Below, in pieces: positions 22,049-34,200 of a DNA stretch of 64,000 bases. Position 1 is the stretch's first letter. Each line of letters starts with the position of its first letter. The stretch is from Larus michahellis. Taxonomy: Eukaryota > Chordata > Aves > Charadriiformes > Laridae. Below the pieces are notes generated by a model, which worked only from the letters and a program-made list of their open reading frames with translations, did no database searches and was not told where the DNA came from. The stretch covers positions 64,769,142-64,833,141 of the forward strand of contig NC_133896.1 of assembly GCF_964199755.1 (NCBI RefSeq), written 5' to 3'. A program made the translations under genes and the position numbers.

Positions 22049-22120
22049 ATGTCTGACAAGGAGTTCATGTGGGCTCTCAAAAATGGAGACTTGGATGAGG
22101 TGAAGGACTACGTGGCCAAG
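22049..22120 (+). CDS. MTPN: MTPN coding exon 1 (residues 1-24)
   Basis: First coding exon of myotrophin (V-1), a 118-residue cytosolic and nuclear ankyrin-repeat protein. The family binds the actin capping protein CapZ and stops it capping barbed ends; it has also been linked to cardiac growth. The exon encodes 24 residues beginning [18 protein letters not shown], the N-terminal capping helices and start of the first ankyrin repeat. The ATG has G at -3 and is followed by the conserved protein, so it is the clear start. Donor AAG|GTAGGA at 22121, phase 0. The serine at residue 2 is what I remember for the chicken protein (cysteine in mammals). The 5'UTR lies in the CpG island just upstream, with no clear boundary. 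Confidence 0.97.
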
Positions 22121-23748
22121 GTAGGAGGAGGAAGCGGCGGCGAGGGCCTGGGGTGGGCGAGGCGGCGCTGCGGGCTGAGGAGGGAAGGATGTGCAGGGAG
22201 CCTTCAGGGCCCTCCGTTCGTGAGTCGACCGGGCGGGGCCGCGGGGGTGGCAGGAACCGCGACATGCCTGGGGGCAGGCTCTGTGGGAAGTTCCCGCGGT
22301 GGCGGTGAGGGTCCAGGCGGCAGGGCGCGCTCCTTCGCCCCCTCCTCGCTGCTCTCTCGGTTCCTGGGGTTCCTTTTTTCACCCGCCGCCCTGTTCCCCT
22401 CCTGCCCCCCGGGTCGACTCTTGTGCGTTCATATGTGCTGGCAGTACGTGAAACTTTCTAGATTGACAGTCCATATCCCAGTCCTGCCTCCCTGATCCTA
22501 CGTGTATATGCATATGTGTGGCCTTGGTTTGGTTATCCTTCATCTCTGTGCCTCAGGGTTCATCCTTAATAGGGTGATGCTAAGCTACCGGGTGTGTTGA
22601 GGCTTAATTCGTTAACCTTCTGTAAAGTGTTTTGGTGTCTGGTTAGGGTGAGTGCTATTGGAACAGTAGGCACCCGTGTAATGGGTGAATAATCTTCAGG
22701 TACATTGTAGTATTTGGAGGCTGGATTCTGTCCTCATTTGCCTTCAGTTGTCAATGAGGTTTGTGGGAAAAGCGTACATAAGGGCAAGATACCGCTTCAC
22801 TGAATCCTTAGCGTTCAGGAATATCGTCTAGAAACTGTTACATCAGAGCAGAGGTTTACATGTAATTTAGCTATAATTATTTAGATCTCTGAACAAGTTA
22901 ATGATTGTCTTTGGGAGCTTGACACATGCTGACGTATCTTGCTGTGATGACTTGAGTTCTTCCTGCTCCACTTGTCAACTTTGGTTGAAAAGCACTACCC
23001 AAACTTATAGCGCTCTTGGCAAAAAGAAATGTGTGCAAGTACTTCCAGCTGCTTTAGTACAAAGTCCAACAGATTAGCTTGAATAGTCTTCTCTGACAGT
23101 TTCAGCTACTGGACTTTGCATCAAAGTGGCTGTGCACTCACATACTCTGCTCTCTTTGTATAGTGCTAGAGGTAATAACTGGGAATAATATAATTATCCC
23201 ACTTCATCTGTTTGATAAGGGTCATGTACCTATGTGTGTGTAATGAAGTTGAATACTACGTTAATGCGTCTTATTTCTTCTCCGTTTTGGGGGCCTCCAG
23301 AGTGTTTCAGCAGCAGATTTGGATTCTTGCTACAGGTTTTACAGGAATTTCGTGTATACCTAGAGAGCTCACTGCACAATACTTGTGTATCTGTTGCTGA
23401 GGCAAAAACTTTGGCAGTAACCATCTTGAATCAGTTTATATCTACAAGATCACTGCAGTACTAATTACAAAGCTTTTCTTTGTATTCCCACTGTGGAAGA
23501 GTCGCACTGCAACTCATGTAGCAAATGGATTTATGTGATCACTCTTCATCCGCTTCAGTGCAAAGTCAAATACTTAGTTCTATCTTCTACTGAAAGAGGC
23601 TTGAGCCAGCCTCGATGATGCTATAGTAAAGAGGCTGAAGGGCATCATCTGACTGTACTAATGAGGCAGAAATCCTTAAAAGAGAGATACTGTCTGTGGT
23701 TAGATGATTACAGTAAAAGAAGCCTACGATCCTTGAACAATCTTACAT

Positions 23749-23834
23749 TTTAGAACTGCTTCTAATGTAGAATGGGAATAAACTATGGGAATTTAGAACT
23801 GCTTCTAACGTAGAATGGGAATAAACTATGGGAA
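23749..23834 (+). repeat. Tandem duplication, 43-bp unit
   Basis: Two adjacent 43-bp copies (23749-23791, 23792-23834), each beginning TTTAGAACTGCTTCTAA. They differ by one base (ATGT versus ACGT). A recent local duplication. Confidence 0.9.
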
Positions 23835-24898
23835 TTTTCTGCTTATTTGCAAACAAATCTTGTTAATTTCTTTCTCCCATGTGCAAATATGCTTTCTGTC
23901 ATCAGCTGTTCAGCATCCTACTTGCCAGTAACAGGAGAAGTCTAATGTTTTCTTTTCAGTTCATTATGTTTTCTTGACAGATTGCGGGCTAGTAAACTCT
24001 TAGCATGGTTTCCTGTGGAAACAAAGCTTATATGAGCAAGTTTGGACTGCTCCTCTTCCTTCCTTGTGGTTTGTTAATTTTTTGGCTAATTTCTGGTTTT
24101 ATAGGGGTACTGGTGGGTTTTGTGAAACTGAACGAAGAAAAGGGAGGTACCTTCAGGGAAGAAAAGAGTATAAGAATGAGCTTATGTTTCACTGCACAAC
24201 AGGAAATGTACATTGAGGAGGGGCAAGAGAACTCTATAAATCCTTGGACTGTACGAGAAGCCTCAGTTGGAACTTCACACTCTTCGTTCCCAAATTAATG
24301 AAATATGTGAGGGCAAATCATGCTTTCATAGTTACAGTTCTTAGAAAAGTATCTTTTCCATGCTGGATGTTCTCTTTTGACTGTCTTTCTTATCGGCTGT
24401 ATGGCTTCTGCTCCCTGCTGCTTTCCTGTTCTAAGTATGATTTAACATTCAGGAATTTTACTTATATAAACTTTGCAGTAGCAGAAATTTCCTCTGCCTG
24501 TAATGTGGGAGGCAGTCTTATATATCTTACAGTCTGCTTCTTCATAAAATTCTTTCTTGTCTGTCTTCCTGAAACTTGATTTCCAACTTCTCATTTGTTT
24601 TGTTTCTTGTTCTAGTCTTGTTTCCTCATTAGTTGATTGAAAACAATACAGCTTTTGACTATAGTATTGCCGTTTTACTGGCAATTACAACATAAAGGGT
24701 TTGACCTCTGATTTTGTTTCATACCTGAATGGCAGGGCTTGAAATGCTGACCAGATGACCCTGGGCACTTTAAGAATAATAGTAAAAATGGATGTCGTCA
24801 TTCAGGCTAGAAGAGTTGAACTCTGATAATCAGATAATCTTCACTTGTGTGTAATAAATTGTGGAGGTTCTGTCTTTGGAGCCATTAGTATCTCTCTC

Positions 24899-24918
24899 TT
24901 TTTTTTTTTTTTTTTTTT
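24899..24918. repeat. Poly-T tract
   Basis: Twenty T preceded by a short TC repeat. A simple repeat or a relic of a poly(A) tail on the minus strand; no retrocopy is recognisable beside it. Confidence 0.6.
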
Positions 24919-27768
24919 AATCTCAGATTTGGTTAGTAGGTACCAAGAAAATGGTAGCTTAATGTCTCTCAGACTTTGATTCAAACAGCAGGTGAAACTT
25001 ACTTAAAGTACAATGTGAAAACCTTTCTTTTCAATGACATGGTTTATCTTCTGTAAGTAGAAAAAGTTTCTGCCACTTCAGTAGTTCTTGGACAAAGAAA
25101 GGTTACAGAGGCAGAAGAGTCTCCATTTGCATTTTATGTATTTCTGTGTAAAGAGATCTTGCATTCTCCTAAAGATGCTTTATTCAGAAAGAATCTTTCA
25201 CAGAAACAGTAGTTTTGAGGGTGGCAGTGAAACAAACCAATGCCAAATGATACTGTTTTGTTGCCTAGTAAAAGAGATCTTAGTGCTGCCAGTCTGTGCA
25301 TTTGGAAGACATTGTTGTCTTCTACTCAATAAAAATGTGAAAGATTAATTGTAAAGTTTGAATAGTCCTGTAAGATGTCTGCCTTTTGTAAGAAACACCT
25401 TATTGGTCTCTGTTTCTTGACTTGTGTCAACTTTTTCTTTATGGTAAATGTTAAATTTCTACTGAAGTACTGTAGTTAATATGTTATGCTAACACTTAAT
25501 GGTGTCATCTATTTTTATGATAACTAGATTAAACAGTAGTTCTTACTGTTAGCTTTCTTTGATGTCTTCCTTTTGAATATAGCCAACATATATTGTCTTC
25601 AGAGGTGTCTTTGCAGGAACTGAGGGGATTGAAGGAATTCTGCACTCTTCCCACGTACATCCACTCAAATTCTTGAAATTCACCAAGAAAGCAGAAGCTT
25701 TCATGGGAATAGATGAATCAAATGTGCAGTTAAATGCGTAAGGAGGACCCACGCGGACTAGAGACGTTTGCTTCCCTCAAGGGAGGGAACAGAGGTTAAA
25801 AAGTACTAGTTAGAAGAAGAGCAGGGTATATTAAACCTGCAGAACTTCTTAACGTGAATGGTGTTTGCTTTTTTTCCTTTTCTTTATCCTGCTTCCCCAG
25901 TGGCTAAGTATAATTCCTGTTCAGTCTCTACACACAAAGTTTTTGGCAAGATAAACTTGGATTTGTAAGAAAGAGGTTACAATAAATGTTTGTTCTACAG
26001 TAATTTCATCTCCCATAGCTTAACTGAGAATTCCTCACTTTGTGAGCTGCCGTAATCCCTTATATCGTTGCTTCCTAAACACACCACTGCTTACAGTTAT
26101 GTTTGATAAATCATCTAACCTAATACTATAAGAATATAGGACAGTCAACCAAACTGGAAGCACCAGATTTTTCCTACTGGGAAGCTGAAGTGATGGTAGG
26201 CTGTGAAACAAATGTTTTCAGAAAGTATGTACATGTATCCTTGGCTAGTAGGCATTTCCGGTGTGGAGTCTTGTTTTTTTAAAGGACAAAACAAACAAAA
26301 CTAAATCCCTAGAGGACCTTCAATAACTCAACTAGAAAACAGCAACTACCTGTGCATCCTTCACAAAATTATGATACTAGTTGCAGTTCTTTGGGGAATA
26401 ATGATGTTTGTATACATGTTTTGAGAAATGCAGAAAACTTGACTACTGCAAAACTAACTGAAGAGACTAAACCAAAAACATTGTTTAGAAATACCGTTTT
26501 GAAAAAGAGGTAGCGGTCAGGGGTATAGTTAAGGTTTAAGTGTTGTGAAAAAGAGAAGATACTTAAATATGTCTGCGAGAAGAATGATTAGAATGGAGAA
26601 ATAACTTTTGAGGGGTAACCTCTGTTCTTTTGGGTGTCCATTGAAATGACTTCTACTCCTTAAGAAACAAAGTAAATGAAAAGGAACACTTAAACGGTTA
26701 TTATATTTGGATGGATTACCTGAGCTACAGATTAACCATACCATGGATATATTGAAATTCACCCTGCCTCGCTATGTTGAATGCTGAAATGCACTTCATT
26801 ATTATAGCTGCATTGATATCTGAATTGCCTCTGGTTTGGAAACAGTTTTCTTGCCTTTAAGTGACAGAGAGCCTGCAATCCTTGCTGGATTACAGTGCAG
26901 TGCAAGTATACTTTAGCAGTTTGTCCAGGGGCATATCAGGGCTAGCACTGACCTGTGAGCTGCTGGACTGAGTTTATCCCTTGTGGAGCCTCTTGGATAT
27001 CTCTGTATTGTAACTCCTCAGTTTTATGCTAATACTTGTACTATATGGGTTTTTCTTTATCTGGAGTATTCTAGGCCTTCTGTCGTTTTCCTCTTGATCA
27101 CTGTTGAGTGAGCTGGAGTGTGATTTCTAAAGATACAGTTTTGGTTTACTGCTTAGTTCTACTTGAAGTTGGTGTTCAATTTACTGTTTGTAAATTTGAA
27201 CATGATGACCTAAACCTTTCTTTTAAGAAACAAGACAGTTGCTTGCTATAGTAACCTGCTGTTAGCAGGTTCCATATTTGTGGTAGAATTACTCTTAGCT
27301 AAAATGCCATAAATATACTGGAAAAACTTTCAGAAGAACACAGCTTGGCAGCTGCTTTTTAGTAGTGAGTACAATAAGACGTATAAGGTTGATGGACAAA
27401 CACCTTTTCAGGATGGCTAATTAATATCCCTGGTCTGACCCGAAAGAGTCTGAGGACATGTGTCAAAGAGTTGCTCACAAATATTAATAGTTTGTGCATC
27501 AATTCTGTAAGTAGTTTATAGGAGCAACATGGAGTTACAAACTCACCTGTAAACCTGGCGTTGTGGTGGAATGTATGACTTGCTAACTGAATGAACATCC
27601 CAGAATTCTAAAACCTGTCCTTTTTGTGAAGGTACAGATATAACTGATTCTGAAGCCATTTTCATCTGCAATGTACACAGAGTTCATAAGACAGATCACA
27701 AATCTGGAACTGTTGAATGTAGTAGTATCTTTCTGAGATGTTGATGTCAGGCCTATGATTGTTTTGTT

Positions 27769-28215
27769 TCATAGAATCATAGGGTTGGAAGGGACCTCTG
27801 GAGACCATCTAGTCCAACCCCCCTGCCAGAGCAGGGTCACCTACAGCAGGTTGCACAGGAACGCGTCCAGGGAGGTTTTGAATGTCTCCAGAGATGCAGA
27901 CTCCGTCACCTCTCTGGATAGCCTGTTCCAGTGCTCTGCCACCTTCAAAGTAAAGAAGTTCCTCCTCATGTTTAGGTGGAACTTCCTATGCTCAAGTTTG
28001 TGCCCATTACCTCTTGTCCTGTCCCTGGGCACCACTGAAAAGAGCCTGGCCCCATCCTTCTGAAACCCACCCTTTAAGTATTTATAAGTGTTGATAGGGT
28101 CCCCCCTCAGCCGTCTTTTTTCCAGACTAAAAAGACCCAAATCCCTCAGCCTTTCTTCGTAAGAGAGGTGTTCCAGTCCCCTAATCATCTCGGTAGCCCT
28201 GGTAGTTTGGTCAAT
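27769..28215 (-). mobile_element. CR1 3' fragment, minus strand
   Basis: Starts on the + strand with the complemented CR1 tail (ATAGAATCATAGGGTTGG, then AAGGGACCTCTGGAGACC). On the minus strand it has an uninterrupted ORF2 C-terminal frame of about 120 codons with [18 protein letters not shown] and EHWNRLS segments. It is one of the younger-looking CR1 copies here. The 5' end, near 28215, is approximate. Confidence 0.88.
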
Positions 28216-31200
28216 TGGCTTCTGTGCTCTGAAACTCTTGGTGGCTTTAAGAGGTTGCCTAAGTATGTGACTCATGTTTCACTTTTTTGTGCTTAAATAA
28301 AAAAAAAAATTAAGTACTTCCTTATTTGTTTCTGTTTGGGCTGTTCTTATTATGCTGACTTGTCCTGTGTCTAACTGGTGTTTGCTACAAAAAGTAGAGA
28401 GAGTGATCGAAATCAGATTTTAATAAGCTATTGAATTTAAATCTTTGCTGCTGAAAGTTTTACTAATGTATTCCGTTCCTTAAATTCCTGTTTTGTCTGA
28501 GTTTGTGGTCTCTAGTATAATAAGTATGATGGCACAAAGTTAAGGAATAAGTTATGAATAACAAGCAGAGAATCCAGTGGTGTGAGGAAAATATTTGCTT
28601 CTAGTACTGCTCCTTTTCCTCCCACCCTGCCTTATTCTAACCTCAGTTGTCCCTCTGGTATCAGTTTTATCTTTACCAAATCCTTGTTTTTCAAGCCTAG
28701 CTCTTGTCTTGCAATTCAGTTAGTTAATTTTGATTTCAATAGGAGGGCATACGGAAGGTGAGCTAAGCTCTCTAGAAGTCCAAGAGAACAATTCTGTAGT
28801 GGTTTGTATTCTGTCTCCATTTAAAATAATGTGCGGAAAGTTGTTTTAGTTGTGAAGATTATGCATTGAATGCTGACTTGGGTACCATGGACTTGGTAAG
28901 TCACGCAGGCCACATAAGTTAAAATACTGAATGAATGGATGTTGCCACAGTGTCAAAATGCATAAATAAAGAATCACGTGGACAGTTCACAATAGTCCAA
29001 GTAACTTCTGTATGCCTATTCTGAAGGAGCATATTCTTAACTGTTGAGATGACAGGACTTAAAGGTCAAACGTTCTACCCAAGTTTAAGGAGAACATAGT
29101 GGACTCACAAATGCAGGATTCTCAAGTCTGAGAATTTTTGAGACTGAAAGGCTCAAAGGAGTAGATGAAATGTCAAAGAGAAAATTTAGGAAAAGATATG
29201 GAAAGCTAGGGGATGTATAAAATTGTATTGCTTATGTCACATATTCATTTTTCTAATACATATCTCCAGCTGAGTGTTCTTAGCTGTTTTTCTATGGCTT
29301 TGTGTTTATATTTGTTTGAACTTCTGAGTATGTGTCCAGACAAAAGTATGAAAAAAAAATTACATCTTTGTACCTAATTTGTACACTTCCGAAGTTGAAG
29401 GTTTGTAGTAAGTTATTCTTAATTTTAGTTCCCCTAGCAAAAGCTCCATCTTGTATGTTGTATTTACCAATCAATACAATTCTGTGGAAAGAGACAGTTG
29501 TCACTTGTGCAGACAGATCTCCTATTACTAGGACAAAAGCAGTAGCTGGAATTACTAGATGCCAATAACTGACCAGTTGGTTATACAAGAGCTGTTTTTC
29601 TTACAAGTTGCAGTTTTAGCAGTTTTGAATAATTGGATATTTTTCTCCTTTAGCTTGTTATGCGGAGGGGCAGGTGCAAATTAGCACAGCTCATATTAAA
29701 GAGTTTGAAATCTTTATTGGATGCTGGATATACCATTGGCTTTTTTTACTGCAGGTTGATGTTAGAGCCTATGTTGATTGCAACCACCAATGGTGAATTC
29801 TCCAATCACATGCTACAGGTGGGGAGAGGAACAACAGTTTCCTTTAAATGTTTAAGGGACTGGTATCTGTGTTGTGCTCTCAACACAGTGCAGTTCTGTA
29901 GCTTTCTGACTTGGAAAGCAATACAGTGTTAATAAGTCCTATTGAACAAGCTACGGTTCTTGTCTTAATTCTCAGTTTGACTGGAATGTACTTGTGTGTA
30001 TTTTGGTGTGTGTTGTTTGTTTTTTTGTTGTTGTTGTGTTTGTTTGTTTTTATATAAATAAAGGGACAGCAAGTAACTTGATGTTATCCTGAAAGTAGTT
30101 GAAATCCTGATGAAGGAGAGTAGGAAGGGAAAGAGAAATATGGTCTTGTAAACTAATAAACATGTGAGTATGGCTTTGAAGTAGCTTGAGGGACTTGGGT
30201 TTTGGTGCTTTTTAGCACTTTGCCCATTTTTACGGTCTCTATTAGTTTTTCGTGTGCAGTGTAGTTTTGTAGTTCATTACAGATACATATTATCCCAAGG
30301 GTTATTGTGTTTCTCCAAAGAAAGAATTTTTGTAACTTTCTTGCTACAACAAGAATGGTCTAGATTTTTGTCTTTGCTTATATCCATTGCTGCCTTCCTC
30401 ACTGATTACAGGCCAAAAGGGAAATGGTGAAATCATTTTACTTAGCCTTCAGCTACACTTTGAAAATCAGAGTAATTGCATGCAGTGGCTAATAAGCTGA
30501 ACAGACCAAAACATCACTAGAAAGGTATTCTGGAGATCTGCCTGTCATACTTCCAACCAAAGTTCAAAGAATATTCTGAAGCATATCTAATTATGGAGTC
30601 AGTTTATAAAACAGAGTTGTGTGCTCAAAGTTTCTTATGAGCTAAGATCAAGTCTTTATAGTTATTGTCGAATGACTGACACTTTCTTTCCCCAAACTGC
30701 AGTAACTTATGAACTTGCTTTTTAACACACTTGTGGCCTATAAATTAGTGATTAGCTTCAAGGAGGAAAGATGAGCTGGAAGGCCATTTGAGACAATAGG
30801 TAGAGAGCTGTCCATAGAACAGTTGCTGTCAGCATATCTCTTCTAAACTGTTTTGTTAATGATGCTATGAATACAAATACCATAGGAAATAAATGTTTTA
30901 AAAGGATTTTATGTTTGTTCAAAAACGCTTCCAGTACTTGATTCAAGTAATCCAATTGAGAGGAGGAGGTTTCAGGTTCTTATATAAAAAAGACTGGTCA
31001 GGAGAGTTCCAATGAGGTGAAATCTGCATTTCTGTGTATGGCCTGTATAAAAAATTTTGCGGGATCCTCTGTTTTCAAGTGGGGCATTTAGGAGAATCTT
31101 TATTTCTTGGATTTCTGGCTTCTCAGTAACTTTAATAATACTATTAACTCTTCCTTGACTAAAGGGGTGGATATTTAGCATGGTTTAAAAAACTTGAATC

Positions 31201-34200
31201 TAGCCTGTAATAAAGCACTAATTATCTGTTACTTAAATTTATCTCGGAGATAGTAACTAACTCAACAGTAAATGCATTTAATCTCAAAGTAGGTATTAGA
31301 GTATAACAGTCTTCAGTTCTTGTGACAAGTTAATAGACTGTACTTACTAAAGCACTGTCAACAGTAGTTCCTGGTAAAAACTGGAGAAAATAGCTTAACT
31401 TATGTAGATGGATTGTTTAAATTATAAAAGTGCAATATCAATATTGGTAAGTGTTAATGACAGTATTACAGTGAACTGAATACTCAAAGCGTATATAACT
31501 AGTTTACAGAGCCATTCTGTGGATATTAATGTGTATGGTTTTTTTAAGTATATACTGCTTGGAAAGCAGCATTTATTTTATGTATTTAAAAATAACTTTC
31601 CTGATCAAGTTTTTTTACTTCCATGTTTTGTGTGATTCCAGTCATCAGCTGCTTCAATGTATCAACAAAAATCTGTGTTAAGGCACAAAACTTATAGAAC
31701 TTTTAATATTTCATATCTTTTTATGCATTGCTGTGTGAAGAAAATGTAAACTCAGTGTGCACAGGAAAATAATGACTGCTAATCTTAATATGAAAACTTC
31801 CTTAGAAGCTAAGCTTCATTGCTTTGGGTTTGACAGAACACTTGATCTTGCCTTGGACATATCCTTTGTTCAGATTCTAGAGAAATCAGTCATGCTTATG
31901 ATGCTAAGCCCCAGTTACAACATTTGAATTCAGTATTTTTTAAACTATAGCAGTAATATTTTGAAGGTATACTCATCTTCCTGTTTATCCTTTCATGAAT
32001 TCATGGAGTACAACCCTAACTTTGAGAACTCGTGTTTATTATTGTGGGTTGGTGTTTTTTTATTATTATTGTTAGTTTTTTAGATCATGCATAGAAGTCA
32101 GAATATCAAGCTGGCATCTATTGAAACTGAAACCAAATAGCTGGCACCTACTGTTCTCCTAGAAGGAAATCAGTCACTTCCTGGACATTCTTTGGACAAC
32201 ATGTACTGAGCATTTTAATACAGATGTTGAGGCTCTTACAGTAATTGAAAATGCTTTCATTCAGAGCTAGCAACCAAGTGCAGATTGGATGGTAATGGCT
32301 TTGATTCTTTGCTCAGATGGTTAACTTTTGGAGCAATGACCTAATGATGGAAATAGCCTGAATCCTATTACTAAACCTTTGGATTGCTTTATCCTTGAAC
32401 TTAATATTTTACTCTAATACAAACTTAGTGGCACCAAGGAAGTGAAGCATGGTACAGTGTATTTTTATTTGTCCAAACTTGCTTTCAGAATTCCATGATT
32501 AGATGATCTGACGTGTTAAGCTTGAGTTTGTATGAAACTACATGAATAGGTGTTTTGTAGATTTTTCTGTTTTGATAGTGTTGTCTGTTGTCAGTCTGCT
32601 GATGGTATAGTACTGAATCACTGAGCCCTCATCTGATTTGTGGTTTAAGTATGGTTGATGTCTCCTGTTTAGCAATCATTTGGCACGCACGTGGGCTGGA
32701 GTATTTTCTGCTTAGTATACCCTCAGAGAGGATATCATCAGTGGGTAGAAATCAGATCATCCAAATCGGATCAAAATGCAGCAGTGTTAAAACATGGAGT
32801 CTGGCCAGTCACTTCTGGAGGAAAAACCCTTTTAAGCCAGCTCAGTGTTGCCTGTGAAAATGGATGCTGCACTGTGTTCGATGGATACAGTACTTAACAC
32901 ATCTCTTTAGAATGAACGTTAGTTTTATGTCAAGGTACACGGTCATTAGACCTGTCTGTGATTCCTTACAACCATTTAACCGCTAATTCTTATTTTTGGT
33001 TGTGACACATGATCATGTATGATAGACAAGCCCTCGTGCTATAACTAAAGCATTTTAATTTTAATTCCAAACTCTAACAATTCTTCTAAGCAGAGGTAGC
33101 TTGGAAAGTGTCTGATCATTGACTGTTTCTGTTTGTGATCTAGAATATTTAGTGCAGTAACACTCAGCAATTAAAATAGTAGTCTGGACGGAGAGTCTCT
33201 TGTTAGAATACCTTTGTCTGCTACAGCTTATTCTGTCAGAACTAGTTGCTGCCATTACTGTGAGCTGTTGCCTAACAGGCGAGTGCTTTTGGATGAAACT
33301 TCTAAATAGGAATTCATAAGAGCTAAGAGAAGCCACAAAACTGGTCCTTTTATTCCTGTTTCATCACTTGCTAATGGAAATGGTGAGTGGTTTCCACTAT
33401 TTTTCACTTAAGTCTTAGATTAAGGATTTGTGGGGGGAGAACAACTGTTTTCGATAATGCATATGTTTGACACATCTCTGAAGCTGGGATTGTAGCATAA
33501 GTTTCTAGAAGCTGTAGCTAGGAAACAGTAGGTTCGTTACTGTTCTGTTGAACAACTCATGTATCAGGTTAGTTTGTCTCTAAAAGTGCTGATACAACAA
33601 CTGAAGCACAAACGGCTCAGTAGTTCAGTTTATTTGGCAGTTGTTTCTGGACTTGTATTCTTTTGACTGAGACAAAAGACTTCAGATTGCATTTGATTAT
33701 GGTTGATAAGCTAAATACTTGTTTACCACTAATAAATAAAACCTGAAAGTATGCTTGATAAGTACCTTTTTGTTGACTTAAGCCAAAATAAGTGTAGAGG
33801 TGCTTATAAAAGCTTTTCGGAGTACTTTAAATGCCATATCAAGACAGGCAAAAGCCAGCATCAGGCTAATAATTCATTTTCTTAACTTGTGTAGACCAAG
33901 TATTGATGTTATCATTAGCAGCTGAGGCTTCTGTCAAAGTAGAGAATTGCAAAGTAGATACTGATTTTAAACATACATGGACATCTACATCTTCCTGCTG
34001 TGGTTATAGAACTTGCTGCAAAATGCCAACTGGAGAGAGTCACACTATCATCAGAACAGAAGATACCTCTTTTTGATAAACCTTTGAGGGTCCTTTAGCA
34101 GGAATGTTATGCTGAAATTCTTTGAGTAACCTTTTTTCAGCTTTTTAAATATTGAAGCTCAGGTGGATGTGGCAAGCAAAACTAATAGCAAAGACTAGAT

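Larger units (their letters stand above)
21230..22360 (+). promoter_or_regulatory. MTPN: CpG-island promoter of MTPN
   Basis: A sharp change to GC-rich, CpG-dense DNA covering the 5' flank, 5'UTR, coding exon 1 and the start of intron 1. There is no obvious TATA box. Three GCGCATGCGC palindromes, an X-box, GGAAGTGACG (21567-21576) and CCGGAAG (21770-21776) fit a housekeeping-type promoter with several start sites, probably in about 21700-22000. Long open frames on both strands here are a by-product of high GC. Confidence 0.85.

Noticed and set aside
21507-22103. 198-codon open frame starting ACCATGGCAACC and overlapping the MTPN start
   Set aside because: It lies wholly in the CpG island, is Arg/Pro/Gly-rich as GC-rich DNA gives in any frame, and likely starts upstream of the transcription start.
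24005-24298. 97-codon frame with hydrophobic stretch in intron 1
   Set aside because: No splice context or recognisable family, and the T-rich composition explains the hydrophobic run.
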